DNA of 64,000 nucleotides from UBA1351 sp964563505 (GCA_964563505.1 CAZLXW010000014.1:1-64000), one strand, 5' to 3'. Counted from the first letter of the stretch, positions 45,162-55,464 are shown. Notes: a model not told the origin generated them from the sequence alone. A program made the numbers and translations.

Positions 45162-45434
45162 ATGGGACAAACAACAATTAGCATACGTATAGATGATGAA
45201 TTATAAAAACAAATGGAGGAAACATGTAAAGAATTAGGTCTTAATATGACTACTGCAATTACCATTTTTGCTAAAAAAATGAGTCGCGAACATAGAATTC
45301 CATTTGAAGTGTCTATTGACCCTTTCTATTCTGAGAACAATCTGAAGTCCATTGATAAATCGATTGAGCAAATTAAGCAAGGGAAAGTTGTCGTGAAAAC
45401 AATGGAAGAACTTGAGGCAATGGAAAATGAGTAG
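45162..45434 (+). pseudogene. DinJ/RelB-type antitoxin gene with an in-frame stop
   Basis: ATG at 45162 with GAGGAAGTGATGA upstream. Translation MGQTTISIRIDDEL, then TAA (45204-45206), then KQMEETCKELGLNMTTAITI and onward as in DinJ/RelB ribbon-helix-helix antitoxins. The C-terminal part could be made from the ATG at 45213, but would lack the DNA-binding strand. The stop is read directly from sequence. The partner toxin gene behind it is also broken. Confidence 0.8.
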
Positions 45435-45522
45435 ATTTGTTTTTTCTGAAAGAGTGTGGGTAGAGTATTTGATTTTGCTCAAAATTACAAATATAATAAT
45501 GAATAGGCAGGGCAAGCATTAA
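45427..45522 (+). pseudogene. YoeB/Txe-type toxin, 5' fragment
   Basis: Overlaps the antitoxin end. MSRFVFSERVWVEYL matches the YoeB start, then diverges and stops after 31 codons; intact YoeB is about 85 residues and its catalytic residues are in the missing part. A similar fragment occurs at 59506-59550. Confidence 0.65.
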
Positions 45523-45772
45523 ATATAAAATTATTAAACATATAGAAAATTTTTTCATCATCAGGAAAAAAACGAATGAATAAAAAATGGGGGTTGTATG
45601 TATTTCTCTTATAATCATTGTCATCTGGTTGCATTGGGGGATACGCCCATATGATAGGACTAAAGATTCAGTACAAGTGGATACGAGATTAAAAACTTTA
45701 GTGAATGATGACAAGGACTACTTTGCGAACGTTTTAAGAACCCCTATACCCAAATTAATTCAGGAGATCCAT

Positions 45773-48493
45773 ATGAATCCACACAAAAACCTCATACTAA
45801 TCAATAAAAAAACATATTATGAAATCAAAACAAAAGAAGTCAAGTACATCAAGTACGAAAACAATAAAGTCTTGGTGACCTTTAATAATAACAAAACCTA
45901 TCCATATAATAAGAATAACGTTTTGTGGTATTCCAACCCTCAAGAAATCGATATTACAAATGCTGTTATATATTGCGATAGAGAGCGATTACAAATGCCA
46001 CTAAAGCTATTAAAGTTTGAAGATTGGTATGCACTCGTATATAAAAATGATTATTTGAAAATATATGCAGCTTCGAGTCTGCAAATTATTCGTGACCTTA
46101 AATCAGGTGGCAAATCAATCGATTTATGGCAGTATTTCAAGGAATTATCGGCAGAGGTATCCTTAGTACTTGAGGATGGCAAAGCACTCTTAAAATCAAA
46201 ATATGATAGGATGCATGGGATTGACCCTAATACAGTCTTGTCAAAATATTTAAAGGGAAGTGAATTGGACCGGACTGAGGCAAACAGTAGTGCCATGATT
46301 ATTTATCCTTTTGGATGCAATGTTTCTCAAAAAGCAGCCGTTGAAAAGGCTTTAAACAATCAAGTCAGCGTGATTGAAGGACCACCCGGGACAGGTAAGA
46401 CACAAACAATATTAAATATAATCGCCAATCTAATAATACAAGGAAAGACCATGGCTATTGTATCTAATAATAATTCAGCAACCCAGAATGTTTTGGATAA
46501 GCTAGAAAAAAATGAATTGCATTTTTTTGCTGCATTTTTGGGAAGTGTTCAAAATAAAAAATCCTTTATTGAGGAGGGCCAGACAGATATCCCGACTTCG
46601 ATTAAGAATTTTGTGCAAACGCCGAATCTAGACCAAGCATTAACAGATTCAGTGAAAAAAATCCATGCATTACTTGAGGATAATAATACCTTGGCCCGCT
46701 TGAAACAGGAACTTGATGAAACAAAGCTTGAAGCTAAATACTTTGAAGACTATATGTCAACTAGAGAACAATATCCAGTGGAAGCCTTAAAGGGGATATC
46801 CTCACAAAAGCTCTTAGAGCTAAGATGTGACATTGAAAACCGCTTTAAAACAGATCAAGATAGCTTAAGTTTTTTTACAAAGCTTAAATATTTTTTTCAC
46901 TATGGATTCAAGCTTAGAAAATTTGTCAAGATTGATTTGAAGGATTCACTTGATGTGATTAATCGCCACTTCTATATTTCGAAAATGGAAGAGTTGAATA
47001 CGGAGATTAAGCGCCTAGAAGAACGCTTGATTTATTTTAATTATGATGAGGCCATAGACCGTCTTGTTGGACTTTCACAAAGCCTATTAAAAGAATACTT
47101 AGCAAAGAGATATGGACATAAGCCGAGACGTAAGTTTTCCGAAAAGGATTTATGGCAAGATTCCAATGCTTTTTTGAAAGAATATCCACTTATCTTGAGT
47201 ACCACATTTTCTATCAATTCCAGTCTATCAGAAAATATTATCTATGATTACGTGATTATTGATGAAGCCAGTCAGGTGGATTTGATTACCGGCAATCTGG
47301 CTTTATCCTGTGCAAAAAATGCAGTCATCGTTGGTGATCGAAAACAGTTGCCCAACGTTGTCTCCAATGAACAAGAAGAAAAATCTAAGCAAATATTATC
47401 GAAATATTCGATTCCGGACCGGTATCATTATCACAAATACAGTTTGCTCGAATCTGTCCTTATGACTTTTCCCCACGTAGAGAAAACCTTGTTGCGAGAA
47501 CACTACCGGTGTCATCCAAAGATTATTCAATTTTGCAACAAAAAGTTTTATCAAGACCAATTAATTATCATGACCCAAGATCAAGGGGAAGCAGATGTTA
47601 TTAAAATCATTAAAACCCCTCCCGGTAATCATTCAAGAGGCCGCTATAACCAAAGACAAATTGATGAATTGATTCAAGAAGTGCTTCCGGATCTGAAAAA
47701 TCATGAGGTCCATGAACTAGGTATTATTTCGCCTTATAGAGATCAAAAACATCACTTAGATCTAGCTGTTTCAGGGTATGGTTATGAAGTGGATACAGTG
47801 CACAAATATCAAGGTCGAGAGAAAAATGATATTATTATTACCACGGTGGATAATGTCATCAGTGAATTTACAGATAATCCCAACTTACTTAATGTTGCCA
47901 TTTCAAGAGCCAAGAAGAGAATCCGCTTAATCGTATCCGATCACGAAAAAAATGAAGGGACTAACATATCAGATTTTATACATTATGTTTCCTATAATAA
48001 TTTTGAAGTTCAAGAAGGCAGCGTCTTTTCAGTCTTTGACTTGCTCTATAAACACTATAATATCCAGCGACAACGCTACATTAAAAAGTCCAAGTTGCAT
48101 TCGGAATATGACTCCGAGAAAATCATGGACCTTCTTATTCAGTCCATATTAAATGAAAATGAAGCCTTTGAAAAATATGCCTATTGCGCCCATCTACCTT
48201 TAAGACAAATCGTTCGAAAAAGAGAGGCCTTAACAGCGAGGGAGTCGGAATTTGTCAATCATCCCAATGCCCATGTAGATTTTATAATTTTTCGCCGAAT
48301 AGACAAGCGACCTATTTTAGTCATCGAAGTCGATGGCTATGATTACCATAAAAAAGGGACAGACCAATATAAGCGCGACCGAATCAAGGATTCTGTCATG
48401 GAAAAAGTCGGCTTGAGAATATTACGCCTAGCCACAAACGCAAGCGGAGAAAAACAAAAGATAATCGAAAACTTGGAGAGCATACAGATGTAA
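45773..48493 (+). CDS. SF1 (Dna2/Upf1-like) helicase with C-terminal PD-(D/E)xK nuclease domain
   Basis: About 906 residues from the ATG at 45773, which has AGGAG 6 bp upstream. The frame is open for another 62 codons 5' (to 45587), but that part looks like a recombined extension. Walker A GPPGTGKT (203-210), DEAS Walker B (Asp497-), VGDRKQLP and VDTVHKYQGREKNDIIITTV are SF1 helicase motifs. The C-terminus has IEVDGYDYH (Glu852, Asp854) and a Vsr/DUF2726-like nuclease fold. Such helicase-nuclease fusions are common in defence islands. Pieces of this gene are found at 30835, 35240 and 40262. Confidence 0.88.
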   Translation: MNPHKNLILINKKTYYEIKTKEVKYIKYENNKVLVTFNNNKTYPYNKNNVLWYSNPQEIDITNAVIYCDRERLQMPLKLLKFEDWYALVYKNDYLKIYAASSLQIIRDLKSGGKSIDLWQYFKELSAEVSLVLEDGKALLKSKYDRMHGIDPNTVLSKYLKGSELDRTEANSSAMIIYPFGCNVSQKAAVEKALNNQVSVIEGPPGTGKTQTILNIIANLIIQGKTMAIVSNNNSATQNVLDKLEKNELHFFAAFLGSVQNKKSFIEEGQTDIPTSIKNFVQTPNLDQALTDSVKKIHALLEDNNTLARLKQELDETKLEAKYFEDYMSTREQYPVEALKGISSQKLLELRCDIENRFKTDQDSLSFFTKLKYFFHYGFKLRKFVKIDLKDSLDVINRHFYISKMEELNTEIKRLEERLIYFNYDEAIDRLVGLSQSLLKEYLAKRYGHKPRRKFSEKDLWQDSNAFLKEYPLILSTTFSINSSLSENIIYDYVIIDEASQVDLITGNLALSCAKNAVIVGDRKQLPNVVSNEQEEKSKQILSKYSIPDRYHYHKYSLLESVLMTFPHVEKTLLREHYRCHPKIIQFCNKKFYQDQLIIMTQDQGEADVIKIIKTPPGNHSRGRYNQRQIDELIQEVLPDLKNHEVHELGIISPYRDQKHHLDLAVSGYGYEVDTVHKYQGREKNDIIITTVDNVISEFTDNPNLLNVAISRAKKRIRLIVSDHEKNEGTNISDFIHYVSYNNFEVQEGSVFSVFDLLYKHYNIQRQRYIKKSKLHSEYDSEKIMDLLIQSILNENEAFEKYAYCAHLPLRQIVRKREALTARESEFVNHPNAHVDFIIFRRIDKRPILVIEVDGYDYHKKGTDQYKRDRIKDSVMEKVGLRILRLATNASGEKQKIIENLESIQM

Positions 48494-48520
48494 CTGAGAA
48501 GGAAAGAGAGGTTTAAAATA

Positions 48521-48646
48521 ATGGAATTTCAATTTCAATATCGAATCACGTATGGAAACGGCCAATTCTATGATCGGCCACATGTAATGACCGTTCAAAT
48601 ATCTATGGATGAACAAGCTTCGCTACGTCAGTACTTAACTTTCTGA
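48521..48646 (+). pseudogene. 5' fragment of the 62537 gene
   Basis: The first 31 codons and ribosome-site region (GAGGTTTAAAATA) are nearly identical to the intact gene at 62537-63022, ending at ISMDE. After that, QASLRQYLTF and a stop follow, with the junction at TTCGCTACGT (48619-48628), a sequence also found at 35165. Confidence 0.8.
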
Positions 48647-48721
48647 TTCCAGTGAATCAGGTGACAAGAAGTTTCTTTAGATGAAGCCAGATATAACACT
48701 ACACTATCGAAAAAAAACTAC

Positions 48722-48747
48722 AGCCCTAATTATGTAGGGCTTTTTTA
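48722..48747 (+). terminator. Terminator after the helicase region
   Basis: AGCCCTA (48722-48728) and TAGGGCT (48735-48741) with a 6-base loop, followed by TTTTTT. It isolates the sugar operon from the region upstream. Confidence 0.75.
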
Positions 48748-48879
48748 TGATGTACTAATTAACATTAGAATATTCCTCCTTTTTAATATTTAGGATACGT
48801 ATGTTCTTAAAAATAATGGTACAATAATAAGCACTGAATGCATTTTAATTTAATGTATACTATTCGAGGAGTTAGAGAA

Positions 48880-50721
48880 ATGTTAAATAAAAATAAAAAA
48901 AAGAAAAAGAAAAGCTTAAGACAACAGTTAATTGGTGCGTTTCTCATTACTTCAATTACACCACTTATTTTACTCACATTTCTTTCATATTTTAACAGTA
49001 CAAATTTGCTAAAACAAAATATTGATAAGTTGATTGACAATAATTTACAGCAAACAGTAGGAAGCTTAGGTGTGTGGTTAGAATCATATGAAGACTTACT
49101 ATATCAGTTATATACAGATGATAATCTGGTTGTTCTCGTTGACAAAATTAATAGAAATGAAGATGTAGCGCTTTCAGTAAATCAAATGCGTAGGACAATG
49201 CGGGCTATTCAAGATTCAAAGGACTATATAGAATCCATTACCATAATCACAAAAAGTGAAAAGATGATTAGCACAGATGTTCTAAATCAAGTAACAACGG
49301 GTAATTCATGGATGAGTTCTTTTAGTCTGTCTCAACAAGAGCTTTATAGTGATATTTCCAGTAATAATTTAACTCACTATTATCCAACAGAATTTGCGGC
49401 GACGTTTGCTAATCAAAAACATTATCTTTTCCATATGGCACATAGAATTATAGATTATAAAGACATTATGAAGCAAAGTGGTGTGGTCATTGTTAGTATC
49501 AATGAAAAGTTACTTAATCAAGTATGTAGTGGCGGTGAAATCCAGACAGATCCTTCAAAAGGTTTTAACTTTATTGTTGACGAGAATGGAAGAATTATAT
49601 CTTTCTATGATCAAGAATATTTATCTAATCAGATAACCAAAAAGGATAATAATAAATCTATACGACAAGATGACTATAAAAACTATATTAATAGCTTAGG
49701 TATTTTCGAAAATAGAAATATAGAAATTCATATAAAAACAGATGAAAATCTAGGGTGGGATATCGTGAATGTATCTGATCAAAGTCAAGTTATAAATGGC
49801 TTGAATACTCAGAGAAGAACGATTGTCATTATTTTTGCATGTTCAATATTAATTCTTGCAATGATTATTTTTTCTATGATGATACGGCTTACCAGATCAA
49901 TAGATATAGTTGTTAATACTATTCGTAAAACAGGCAGTGGAAATATGAAAGTCAGTGTACCTATTGATGAAAAAATGCCTAGTGAGATTGAAATTATTGC
50001 ATCAACATATAATACAACAGTTGAACAACTTAGGGTTTCTATCAGCAAAGAAAAAAAAGCAATTAAAAAACAAAAAGATGCTGAAATTGCAGCCCTTGAA
50101 GCGCAAATAAATCCCCACTTCTTATACAATACATTAGATACTGTTAATTGGATGGCCATTGATAAAGATGAATATGAAATCAGTAATGCCATTAGTTCGC
50201 TTGCCATGATTTTACGTTACGCCATTGACAGAAGTAACCAGATTGTGACTGTTAAAGATGAAATTGAATGGCTTAAGAAGTATATATATTTGCAACAAAC
50301 TAGACTCAAAAATACATTTCAATGTAATGTTCACGTAGAGCCTCAAATCCTTAACGAAAAAATTCATAAACTATTGTTACAACCTTTTGTTGAAAATGCA
50401 ATTATACATGGATTCGAAGGAGAGAAAGGCCCCCATTATCTTACCATTTCTATCGAACATAAAAATTCTGAAATGACAATTCGATTACAAGACAATGGAA
50501 AAGGGATGAAAAAGCAATTAATCGATATGTTTAATGCAGGTGATTTTAGTGTCGATGGTCAAAAGAGTCATATTGGAATAATGAACGCTATATCCCGGAT
50601 ACAAATGTATTATGGGGAAAAAGCTAAAGTTCATATTAGTAGTGTTTTAAATCAAGGAACAATTGTTGAGATTCATATTGCAACAGAAAGGGGAATCAAC
50701 AATGAAGATTCTGATCGTTGA
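48880..50721 (+). CDS. YesM-type sensor histidine kinase
   Basis: 613 residues from the ATG at 48880 (GAGGAG 8 bp upstream; an ATG at 48838 lacks a site). Membrane helices at about 20-45 and 310-335 flank an extracellular sensor domain. A HAMP linker follows, then the His-kinase motif QINPHFLYN with the phospho-acceptor His413, and HATPase motifs VENAIIHGFEG, DNGKGM and GIGIMNAI. YesM-type kinases sense sugars or their binding proteins and pass phosphate to YesN-type regulators, here the overlapping next gene. Confidence 0.93.
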   Translation: MLNKNKKKKKKSLRQQLIGAFLITSITPLILLTFLSYFNSTNLLKQNIDKLIDNNLQQTVGSLGVWLESYEDLLYQLYTDDNLVVLVDKINRNEDVALSVNQMRRTMRAIQDSKDYIESITIITKSEKMISTDVLNQVTTGNSWMSSFSLSQQELYSDISSNNLTHYYPTEFAATFANQKHYLFHMAHRIIDYKDIMKQSGVVIVSINEKLLNQVCSGGEIQTDPSKGFNFIVDENGRIISFYDQEYLSNQITKKDNNKSIRQDDYKNYINSLGIFENRNIEIHIKTDENLGWDIVNVSDQSQVINGLNTQRRTIVIIFACSILILAMIIFSMMIRLTRSIDIVVNTIRKTGSGNMKVSVPIDEKMPSEIEIIASTYNTTVEQLRVSISKEKKAIKKQKDAEIAALEAQINPHFLYNTLDTVNWMAIDKDEYEISNAISSLAMILRYAIDRSNQIVTVKDEIEWLKKYIYLQQTRLKNTFQCNVHVEPQILNEKIHKLLLQPFVENAIIHGFEGEKGPHYLTISIEHKNSEMTIRLQDNGKGMKKQLIDMFNAGDFSVDGQKSHIGIMNAISRIQMYYGEKAKVHISSVLNQGTIVEIHIATERGINNEDSDR

Positions 50722-52240
50722 AGATGAAGTTCGTATCAGAGAAGGGCTTAGAAAACTTATTCTAAAAATGGATGAAGATTATCAGATTGTGGGCGAAGCA
50801 GAAAATGGAAGACAAGGCTATGAACTTATTAATGAAATGAAGCCTGATTTAGTAATTACAGATATACGTATGCCTTTAATGGATGGTCTTGAGATGATTG
50901 AAGCAGCGCAAAGCAATCATTGTCTTTTTAAGACGATAGTTCTTAGCGCTTATTCAGAATTTACCTATGCGCAGCAGGCAATTAAACTAGGGGTAACAGA
51001 TTATTTAATAAAACCTATAGTGATAAGTGATTTAACTCGTCTTCTTCAGTCAATCACAGCTCAATACAGACAAGAGAATATGAGCAGTCCGCAATCGTTA
51101 GATGCCCTTGAAAATGTTTTGTCGAGTATTATAATTGGAAGTGTCTCCGTTGATGAAGAACTTAAGCATTATCTTGCAAGTAAATATGCAATCGTTGAAG
51201 GAGAACCGCTAACGGAAGTTATGTTATATCTTGGAAAGAATTATGATCTTTATTGTGATAAGACTTTACGTAATCTAACCCGATTATTAAAGGCTAAAGA
51301 AAATTTGAATTTTGCATTAATTCCAGTAGAAAATGAAAAAACAATTATAGTGGTGTTATACAATTATAAAGATGAGTATAAGCTTGAGCGATGGTTTCGT
51401 TCAGAATTATTTATGACAAATAATGTAATTATACCAAATGGAACAAGTGGCGCATGGGTTACCTTTGATTCACCTATTCATTTGAAAAAATATTATCAAA
51501 TACTATCCCAATATATGGATTGGAATATTACGCTTGGAAATGATGTAATGGTATCATATCCAAAGATTACAAAGATACAAACACTACCATGTGTATATCC
51601 GCTGGAGCTAGAGAATTCAATGAAAGTAGCGATTTGTTCAGGAAATATAACGAAGTCAATTCAGATGTTTGAAGTGTTTTCAACATACTTTCGAAACGGA
51701 AGCGTCTATGATCCCAAAGAGGTAAAAGAATGTTATGTTCGGTTTTTTTGGTCAATTATCAGTATTATCAAGGAACTCGATATTCAGTTAGCGAAGGAAT
51801 ACAATCAACAGAACCTTTTAGAATCTATAATGGTTTCCAAAAATTATGAAGAACTACTTGAAGTGTTAAATAATTTTAAGTGGTGGATAACAAAGCAATT
51901 CGAATCGAAAAATAAGACATCTGGTTTAACAGTATCAAGAGCTAGAAGTATGATTAATGAATTTTATCAATCAGGAATTACTCTCGATGAAATAGCAGGA
52001 AAGCTTAACGTGACTCCGGAATATCTCGGAACGCAGTTTCATAAAGAATTGGGGGTAAATTTTAGCCAATATATTAAAGAACGCAGAATTAAAAAAGCTA
52101 AAGGTTTATTGATTGGTACACAACTTAAACTATATGAAATTGCTAGACAAGTTGGGTATTCGGATCCAAAATACTTTAGTCGGGTTTTTAAAGAAGCAAC
52201 TGGGATGCTTCCAACCAGATATAGACAAGCAAATAAGTAA
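50702..52240 (+). CDS. YesN-type response regulator with AraC HTH
   Basis: 512 residues from the ATG at 50702 (AAAGGGG upstream), overlapping the kinase by 20 bp. The receiver domain starts MKILIVEDEV with phospho-acceptor Asp54 in ITDIRMP and Lys in YLIKPI. The C-terminal AraC/XylS pair of HTHs (ITLDEIAGKLNVTPEYLGTQ, LYEIARQVGYSDPKYFSRVF) is typical. It should activate the transporter operon that starts 99 bp downstream when sugar is sensed. Confidence 0.95.
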   Translation: MKILIVEDEVRIREGLRKLILKMDEDYQIVGEAENGRQGYELINEMKPDLVITDIRMPLMDGLEMIEAAQSNHCLFKTIVLSAYSEFTYAQQAIKLGVTDYLIKPIVISDLTRLLQSITAQYRQENMSSPQSLDALENVLSSIIIGSVSVDEELKHYLASKYAIVEGEPLTEVMLYLGKNYDLYCDKTLRNLTRLLKAKENLNFALIPVENEKTIIVVLYNYKDEYKLERWFRSELFMTNNVIIPNGTSGAWVTFDSPIHLKKYYQILSQYMDWNITLGNDVMVSYPKITKIQTLPCVYPLELENSMKVAICSGNITKSIQMFEVFSTYFRNGSVYDPKEVKECYVRFFWSIISIIKELDIQLAKEYNQQNLLESIMVSKNYEELLEVLNNFKWWITKQFESKNKTSGLTVSRARSMINEFYQSGITLDEIAGKLNVTPEYLGTQFHKELGVNFSQYIKERRIKKAKGLLIGTQLKLYEIARQVGYSDPKYFSRVFKEATGMLPTRYRQANK

Positions 52241-52339
52241 CATTAGATATTTCGACTTAATTAAGAATTATGCCATTTTGACGTATTATAAAGGGTGGTA
52301 AGATTGATATATCAAATCAACAGAATAATAGGAGGTATT

Positions 52340-53617
52340 ATGAAGAAAAAATTTGCGTTACTGATGGTTATTATGATTATGGGGGTATTCTTTACAGGGT
52401 GTAATGAGTCAGAAAGCAACAATGAAAACGCTACGACAACAGATAGTACAACAACATCAGAAGAGACTACGACAACAGAGACAGAAATAATGACAGAAGC
52501 AACAAACGTAACTGTTTGGTATTATTGGGAAGCAGAAGGACATCAAAAAACGCTTAATAAGGTGATTGATGATTTTAACGCTTCGCAAGAAAATGTTATA
52601 GTCGAAGCAAAGTATGTACCTTTTGCGGACTTTAAAAAACAACTTTCTATTGGAGCATCAGCCAATGAATTGCCAGACATTGTTATTCTCGATAACCCTG
52701 ATCATGCGGCATACGCTTCTATGGGTATATTTGCAGACATCACAGGGAAATTTGATGTAAGTAATTATTATGCAGGACCGGTTAATTCAGCCACTATTGA
52801 TGGAAAACTTTATGGAATACCTTTTGGAAGTAATTCTCTTGCTCTTTTTTATAATGAAGACATGCTCCAAACTGCAGGGGTTGAAGTGCCGACAACATGG
52901 GAGGAATTAGAAGTAGCAGCAAAAGCCAGTACAACAGAAAATGTCTATGGATTTGCTTTCTCAAGTCTGCAAAATGAAGAAGGAACATTTAACTTCTTAC
53001 CATGGGTGTGGTCAACAGGTGCAAGCTCATATGAGATTGATTCAGAAGGTGGAATCAAAGCGCTTAACTTTGTTAAAGGATTAGTTGATTCCGGTTCAAT
53101 GCCAACAGAAGCAATTAATTGGACACAAGGTGATACGAAGAATCAATTTATATCAGGAAATCTTGCAATGATGATTAATGGTACATGGCAAGTGCCGAGT
53201 ATGCGTGCAGATGTACCGGACATGAATTGGAATGTGGCATTGATACCACAAGATAGTGAATTTGCGTCAGGGTTAGGTGGCGAAAATTTCGCAGTTATTG
53301 CTGGTGGACAAGAAGATGCATCGATTGAATTTTTAGAGTATGCTACACAGCCAGAAGTCAACCTATTTATGATGAATGCAATGGGATATATTTCGCCAAA
53401 CAAGTCAACTGCAGCGGGACAATTTGAAGGCGATTCTGTATATCAGGTATTCGTTGATGAACTTGAATATGCGAATGCAAGAGGTCCGTTACCGGAATGG
53501 CCACAAGTATCCGATGCTATTTCATTAGCATTCAATGAAGTTATAGTTGATATTAGTACCCCAGAAGAAGCGGCAGAAAAAGCTCAAAATACGATTGACG
53601 ATATTTTAGGTCAGTAA
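52340..53617 (+). CDS. ABC sugar-binding lipoprotein (family 1)
   Basis: 425 residues from the ATG at 52340 (AGGAGG upstream). Lipobox FFTGC (Cys21), then a Thr-rich linker, then the SBP family 1 fold with VTVWYYWEAEGHQKTLNKVI, GKLYGIPFGSNSLALFYNED and FISGNLAMMINGTWQVPSMR. It captures an oligosaccharide outside the cell and passes it to the two permeases. A strong hairpin behind it would let it be expressed above the permeases. Confidence 0.95.
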   Translation: MKKKFALLMVIMIMGVFFTGCNESESNNENATTTDSTTTSEETTTTETEIMTEATNVTVWYYWEAEGHQKTLNKVIDDFNASQENVIVEAKYVPFADFKKQLSIGASANELPDIVILDNPDHAAYASMGIFADITGKFDVSNYYAGPVNSATIDGKLYGIPFGSNSLALFYNEDMLQTAGVEVPTTWEELEVAAKASTTENVYGFAFSSLQNEEGTFNFLPWVWSTGASSYEIDSEGGIKALNFVKGLVDSGSMPTEAINWTQGDTKNQFISGNLAMMINGTWQVPSMRADVPDMNWNVALIPQDSEFASGLGGENFAVIAGGQEDASIEFLEYATQPEVNLFMMNAMGYISPNKSTAAGQFEGDSVYQVFVDELEYANARGPLPEWPQVSDAISLAFNEVIVDISTPEEAAEKAQNTIDDILGQ

Positions 53618-53639
53618 AATAAGGAAATCAAAAAAGTGC

Positions 53640-53678
53640 AGTAGGTTGCATATTGAACAATATGCAACCTACTTTTTA
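53640..53678 (+). terminator. Hairpin between binding-protein and permease genes
   Basis: AGTAGGTTGCATATTG (53640-53655) pairs with the nearly exact complement ending at 53673, then TTTTT. In such operons it gives partial termination and protects the binding-protein mRNA 3' end. Confidence 0.75.
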
Positions 53679-53708
53679 AAAGAGACGCGACGATGAACGG
53701 AGATTTAT

Positions 53709-54611
53709 ATGAGAGCAATAAAAAAGTTTTTTCGATATGATAATATAGGTTATGTTTTTGTCTTTCCGGCATTTTTGTATATGATGTATTTCGTAGGTTA
53801 TCCGATTATTAGCAATCTAATACTTAGTGTTCGAGATGTTAATATGAGAAATCTAACAACAGGGAGTAAACCCTTCGTAGGATTAGAAAATTATATTGAA
53901 CTTTTTACCCGTGACACTGTGCTTATAGATTCCTTGGTCAACACGTTGGTCTTCACAGTGGCCAGCATCTTTTTTCAGTTTGTTATTGGCTTTGGATTAG
54001 CATTAATGCTAAATAAAAATTTTGCTTTAGCCAAACCGGTAAGAGGAATATTAATGGTTCCATGGATGATTCCGATTACCGTTACAGCGTTAATGTTTAA
54101 GTTTATATTTGGTACAGATGTCGGCATATTAAATTTTATTCTTAATTCTATGGGAATAATCAGCAATAATATAGAGTGGTTAACTAACCCAATGACAGCG
54201 AAAATCGCTTTAATTATCACGAATATATGGATTGGAATTCCTTTTAATATGATTTTGATTGCAACAGGACTCACAACGATTCCAGCAGAAATGTACGAAA
54301 GTGCAGCTATTGATGGTGCAAATAAATTTCAGGCTTTTAAGAATATAACATTGCCCTTATTGAAACCAACAATTGAATCAGTTCTTATACTTGGTTTCAT
54401 ATATACATTCAAAGTATATGATTTGGTTTGGGTAATGACGAGTGGAGGACCTGTAAATTCGACGCATATGCTTTCAACTTATTCATATAAATTATCTTTT
54501 GAAATGTTTAAATATAGCGAGGGTGCATCTGTAGCGAATATCTTATTTTTTATATTGCTACTGGTCAGTTTGTTATATCTTAAAGTTGTATATAAGGAGG
54601 ATCGTGCATAA
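53709..54611 (+). CDS. ABC sugar permease, MalF-like
   Basis: 300 residues, about six membrane helices. The EAA loop MYESAAIDGANKFQAFKNIT, followed by LPLLKPT, contacts the ATPase. No ATPase gene is in the operon; a shared MsmK-type ATPase elsewhere is usual. The stop overlaps the start of the next permease gene. Confidence 0.93.
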   Translation: MRAIKKFFRYDNIGYVFVFPAFLYMMYFVGYPIISNLILSVRDVNMRNLTTGSKPFVGLENYIELFTRDTVLIDSLVNTLVFTVASIFFQFVIGFGLALMLNKNFALAKPVRGILMVPWMIPITVTALMFKFIFGTDVGILNFILNSMGIISNNIEWLTNPMTAKIALIITNIWIGIPFNMILIATGLTTIPAEMYESAAIDGANKFQAFKNITLPLLKPTIESVLILGFIYTFKVYDLVWVMTSGGPVNSTHMLSTYSYKLSFEMFKYSEGASVANILFFILLLVSLLYLKVVYKEDRA

Positions 54612-55459
54612 TGAATGATGATAAAGAACTCTCTCTAAAAATGAATCTATTATATAGTATAAGTGCAATTCTCTTACTGGTATTGTTATTTTTTCCTATT
54701 TATTGGATGCTAGTTACATCATTAAAAGTAGAACAAGAAATTTTTAGAATTCCACCAACGTTTTGGCCCAAAGAATTGAGTTTCGATTCGTATGCGGCAC
54801 AACTTGAAAGCGGAGATTTTAATATGTTTCGCTCTTTTGCAAATAGTTTAATTATTGCAGTGAGCTCCATGTGTATTTCTGTTGTATTAGCTATTCCGGC
54901 ATCTTATGGAATTGCAAAATACAAGTTTAAAGGTAAAGGCCTAATACTCCTTGGATTTTTAATCACCCAGATGTTGCCGGTTTCAGTACTGCTCACGCCA
55001 CTTTTTATTATGTTTCGAGACATGAACTTATACAACTCAGTCTTTTCTGCTATTTTGGCGGACAGTACAATTGGTATACCTTTTTCAGTGCTTATCTTAA
55101 AAAATTACTTTGCTACAATACCAAAAGAATTAGAAGAAGCAGCTTATATAGATGGTTGTAATCGTTTTACAGCATTTAGTAAAATACTAATTCCAATTGC
55201 TAAGCCTGGAGTTGTGGTATGTGCTGTCTTTTCATTTCTATATGCTTGGGGAGATTTAGCCTATGGCATGACGTTTATTACAGACCAACAAAAACGTCCA
55301 ATTACTGCTGGAATCTATAATTTTATGGGGCAGTATGGAACGAGATGGAGTTACTTGACAGCGTATGCAGTTGTAACAATTATACCGGTTTTATTGATTT
55401 TTATCTTTATGCAAAAATATATTATCAGCGGTATGACAAGTGGTGCAGTGAAAGGATAA
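54611..55459 (+). CDS. ABC sugar permease, MalG-like
   Basis: 282 residues, six membrane helices. EAA motif ELEEAAYIDGCNRFTAFSKI, then LIPIAKPG. AAGGAGG lies within the end of the MalF-like gene. It forms a heterodimer with the preceding permease. The GH127 gene starts 5 bp downstream. Confidence 0.93.
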   Translation: MNDDKELSLKMNLLYSISAILLLVLLFFPIYWMLVTSLKVEQEIFRIPPTFWPKELSFDSYAAQLESGDFNMFRSFANSLIIAVSSMCISVVLAIPASYGIAKYKFKGKGLILLGFLITQMLPVSVLLTPLFIMFRDMNLYNSVFSAILADSTIGIPFSVLILKNYFATIPKELEEAAYIDGCNRFTAFSKILIPIAKPGVVVCAVFSFLYAWGDLAYGMTFITDQQKRPITAGIYNFMGQYGTRWSYLTAYAVVTIIPVLLIFIFMQKYIISGMTSGAVKG

Positions 55460-55464
55460 GATAT

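Noticed and set aside
35159..45520. Integron with gene cassettes
   Set aside because: Short repeats and many small cassettes suggested it, but no integrase was seen and the repeats lack clear attC core pairs.
45587..45772. In-frame 62-codon extension of the helicase with a hydrophobic N-terminus
   Set aside because: The ATG at 45773 has a good AGGAG site, and sequence upstream belongs to shuffled debris. A membrane-anchored helicase is not supported.
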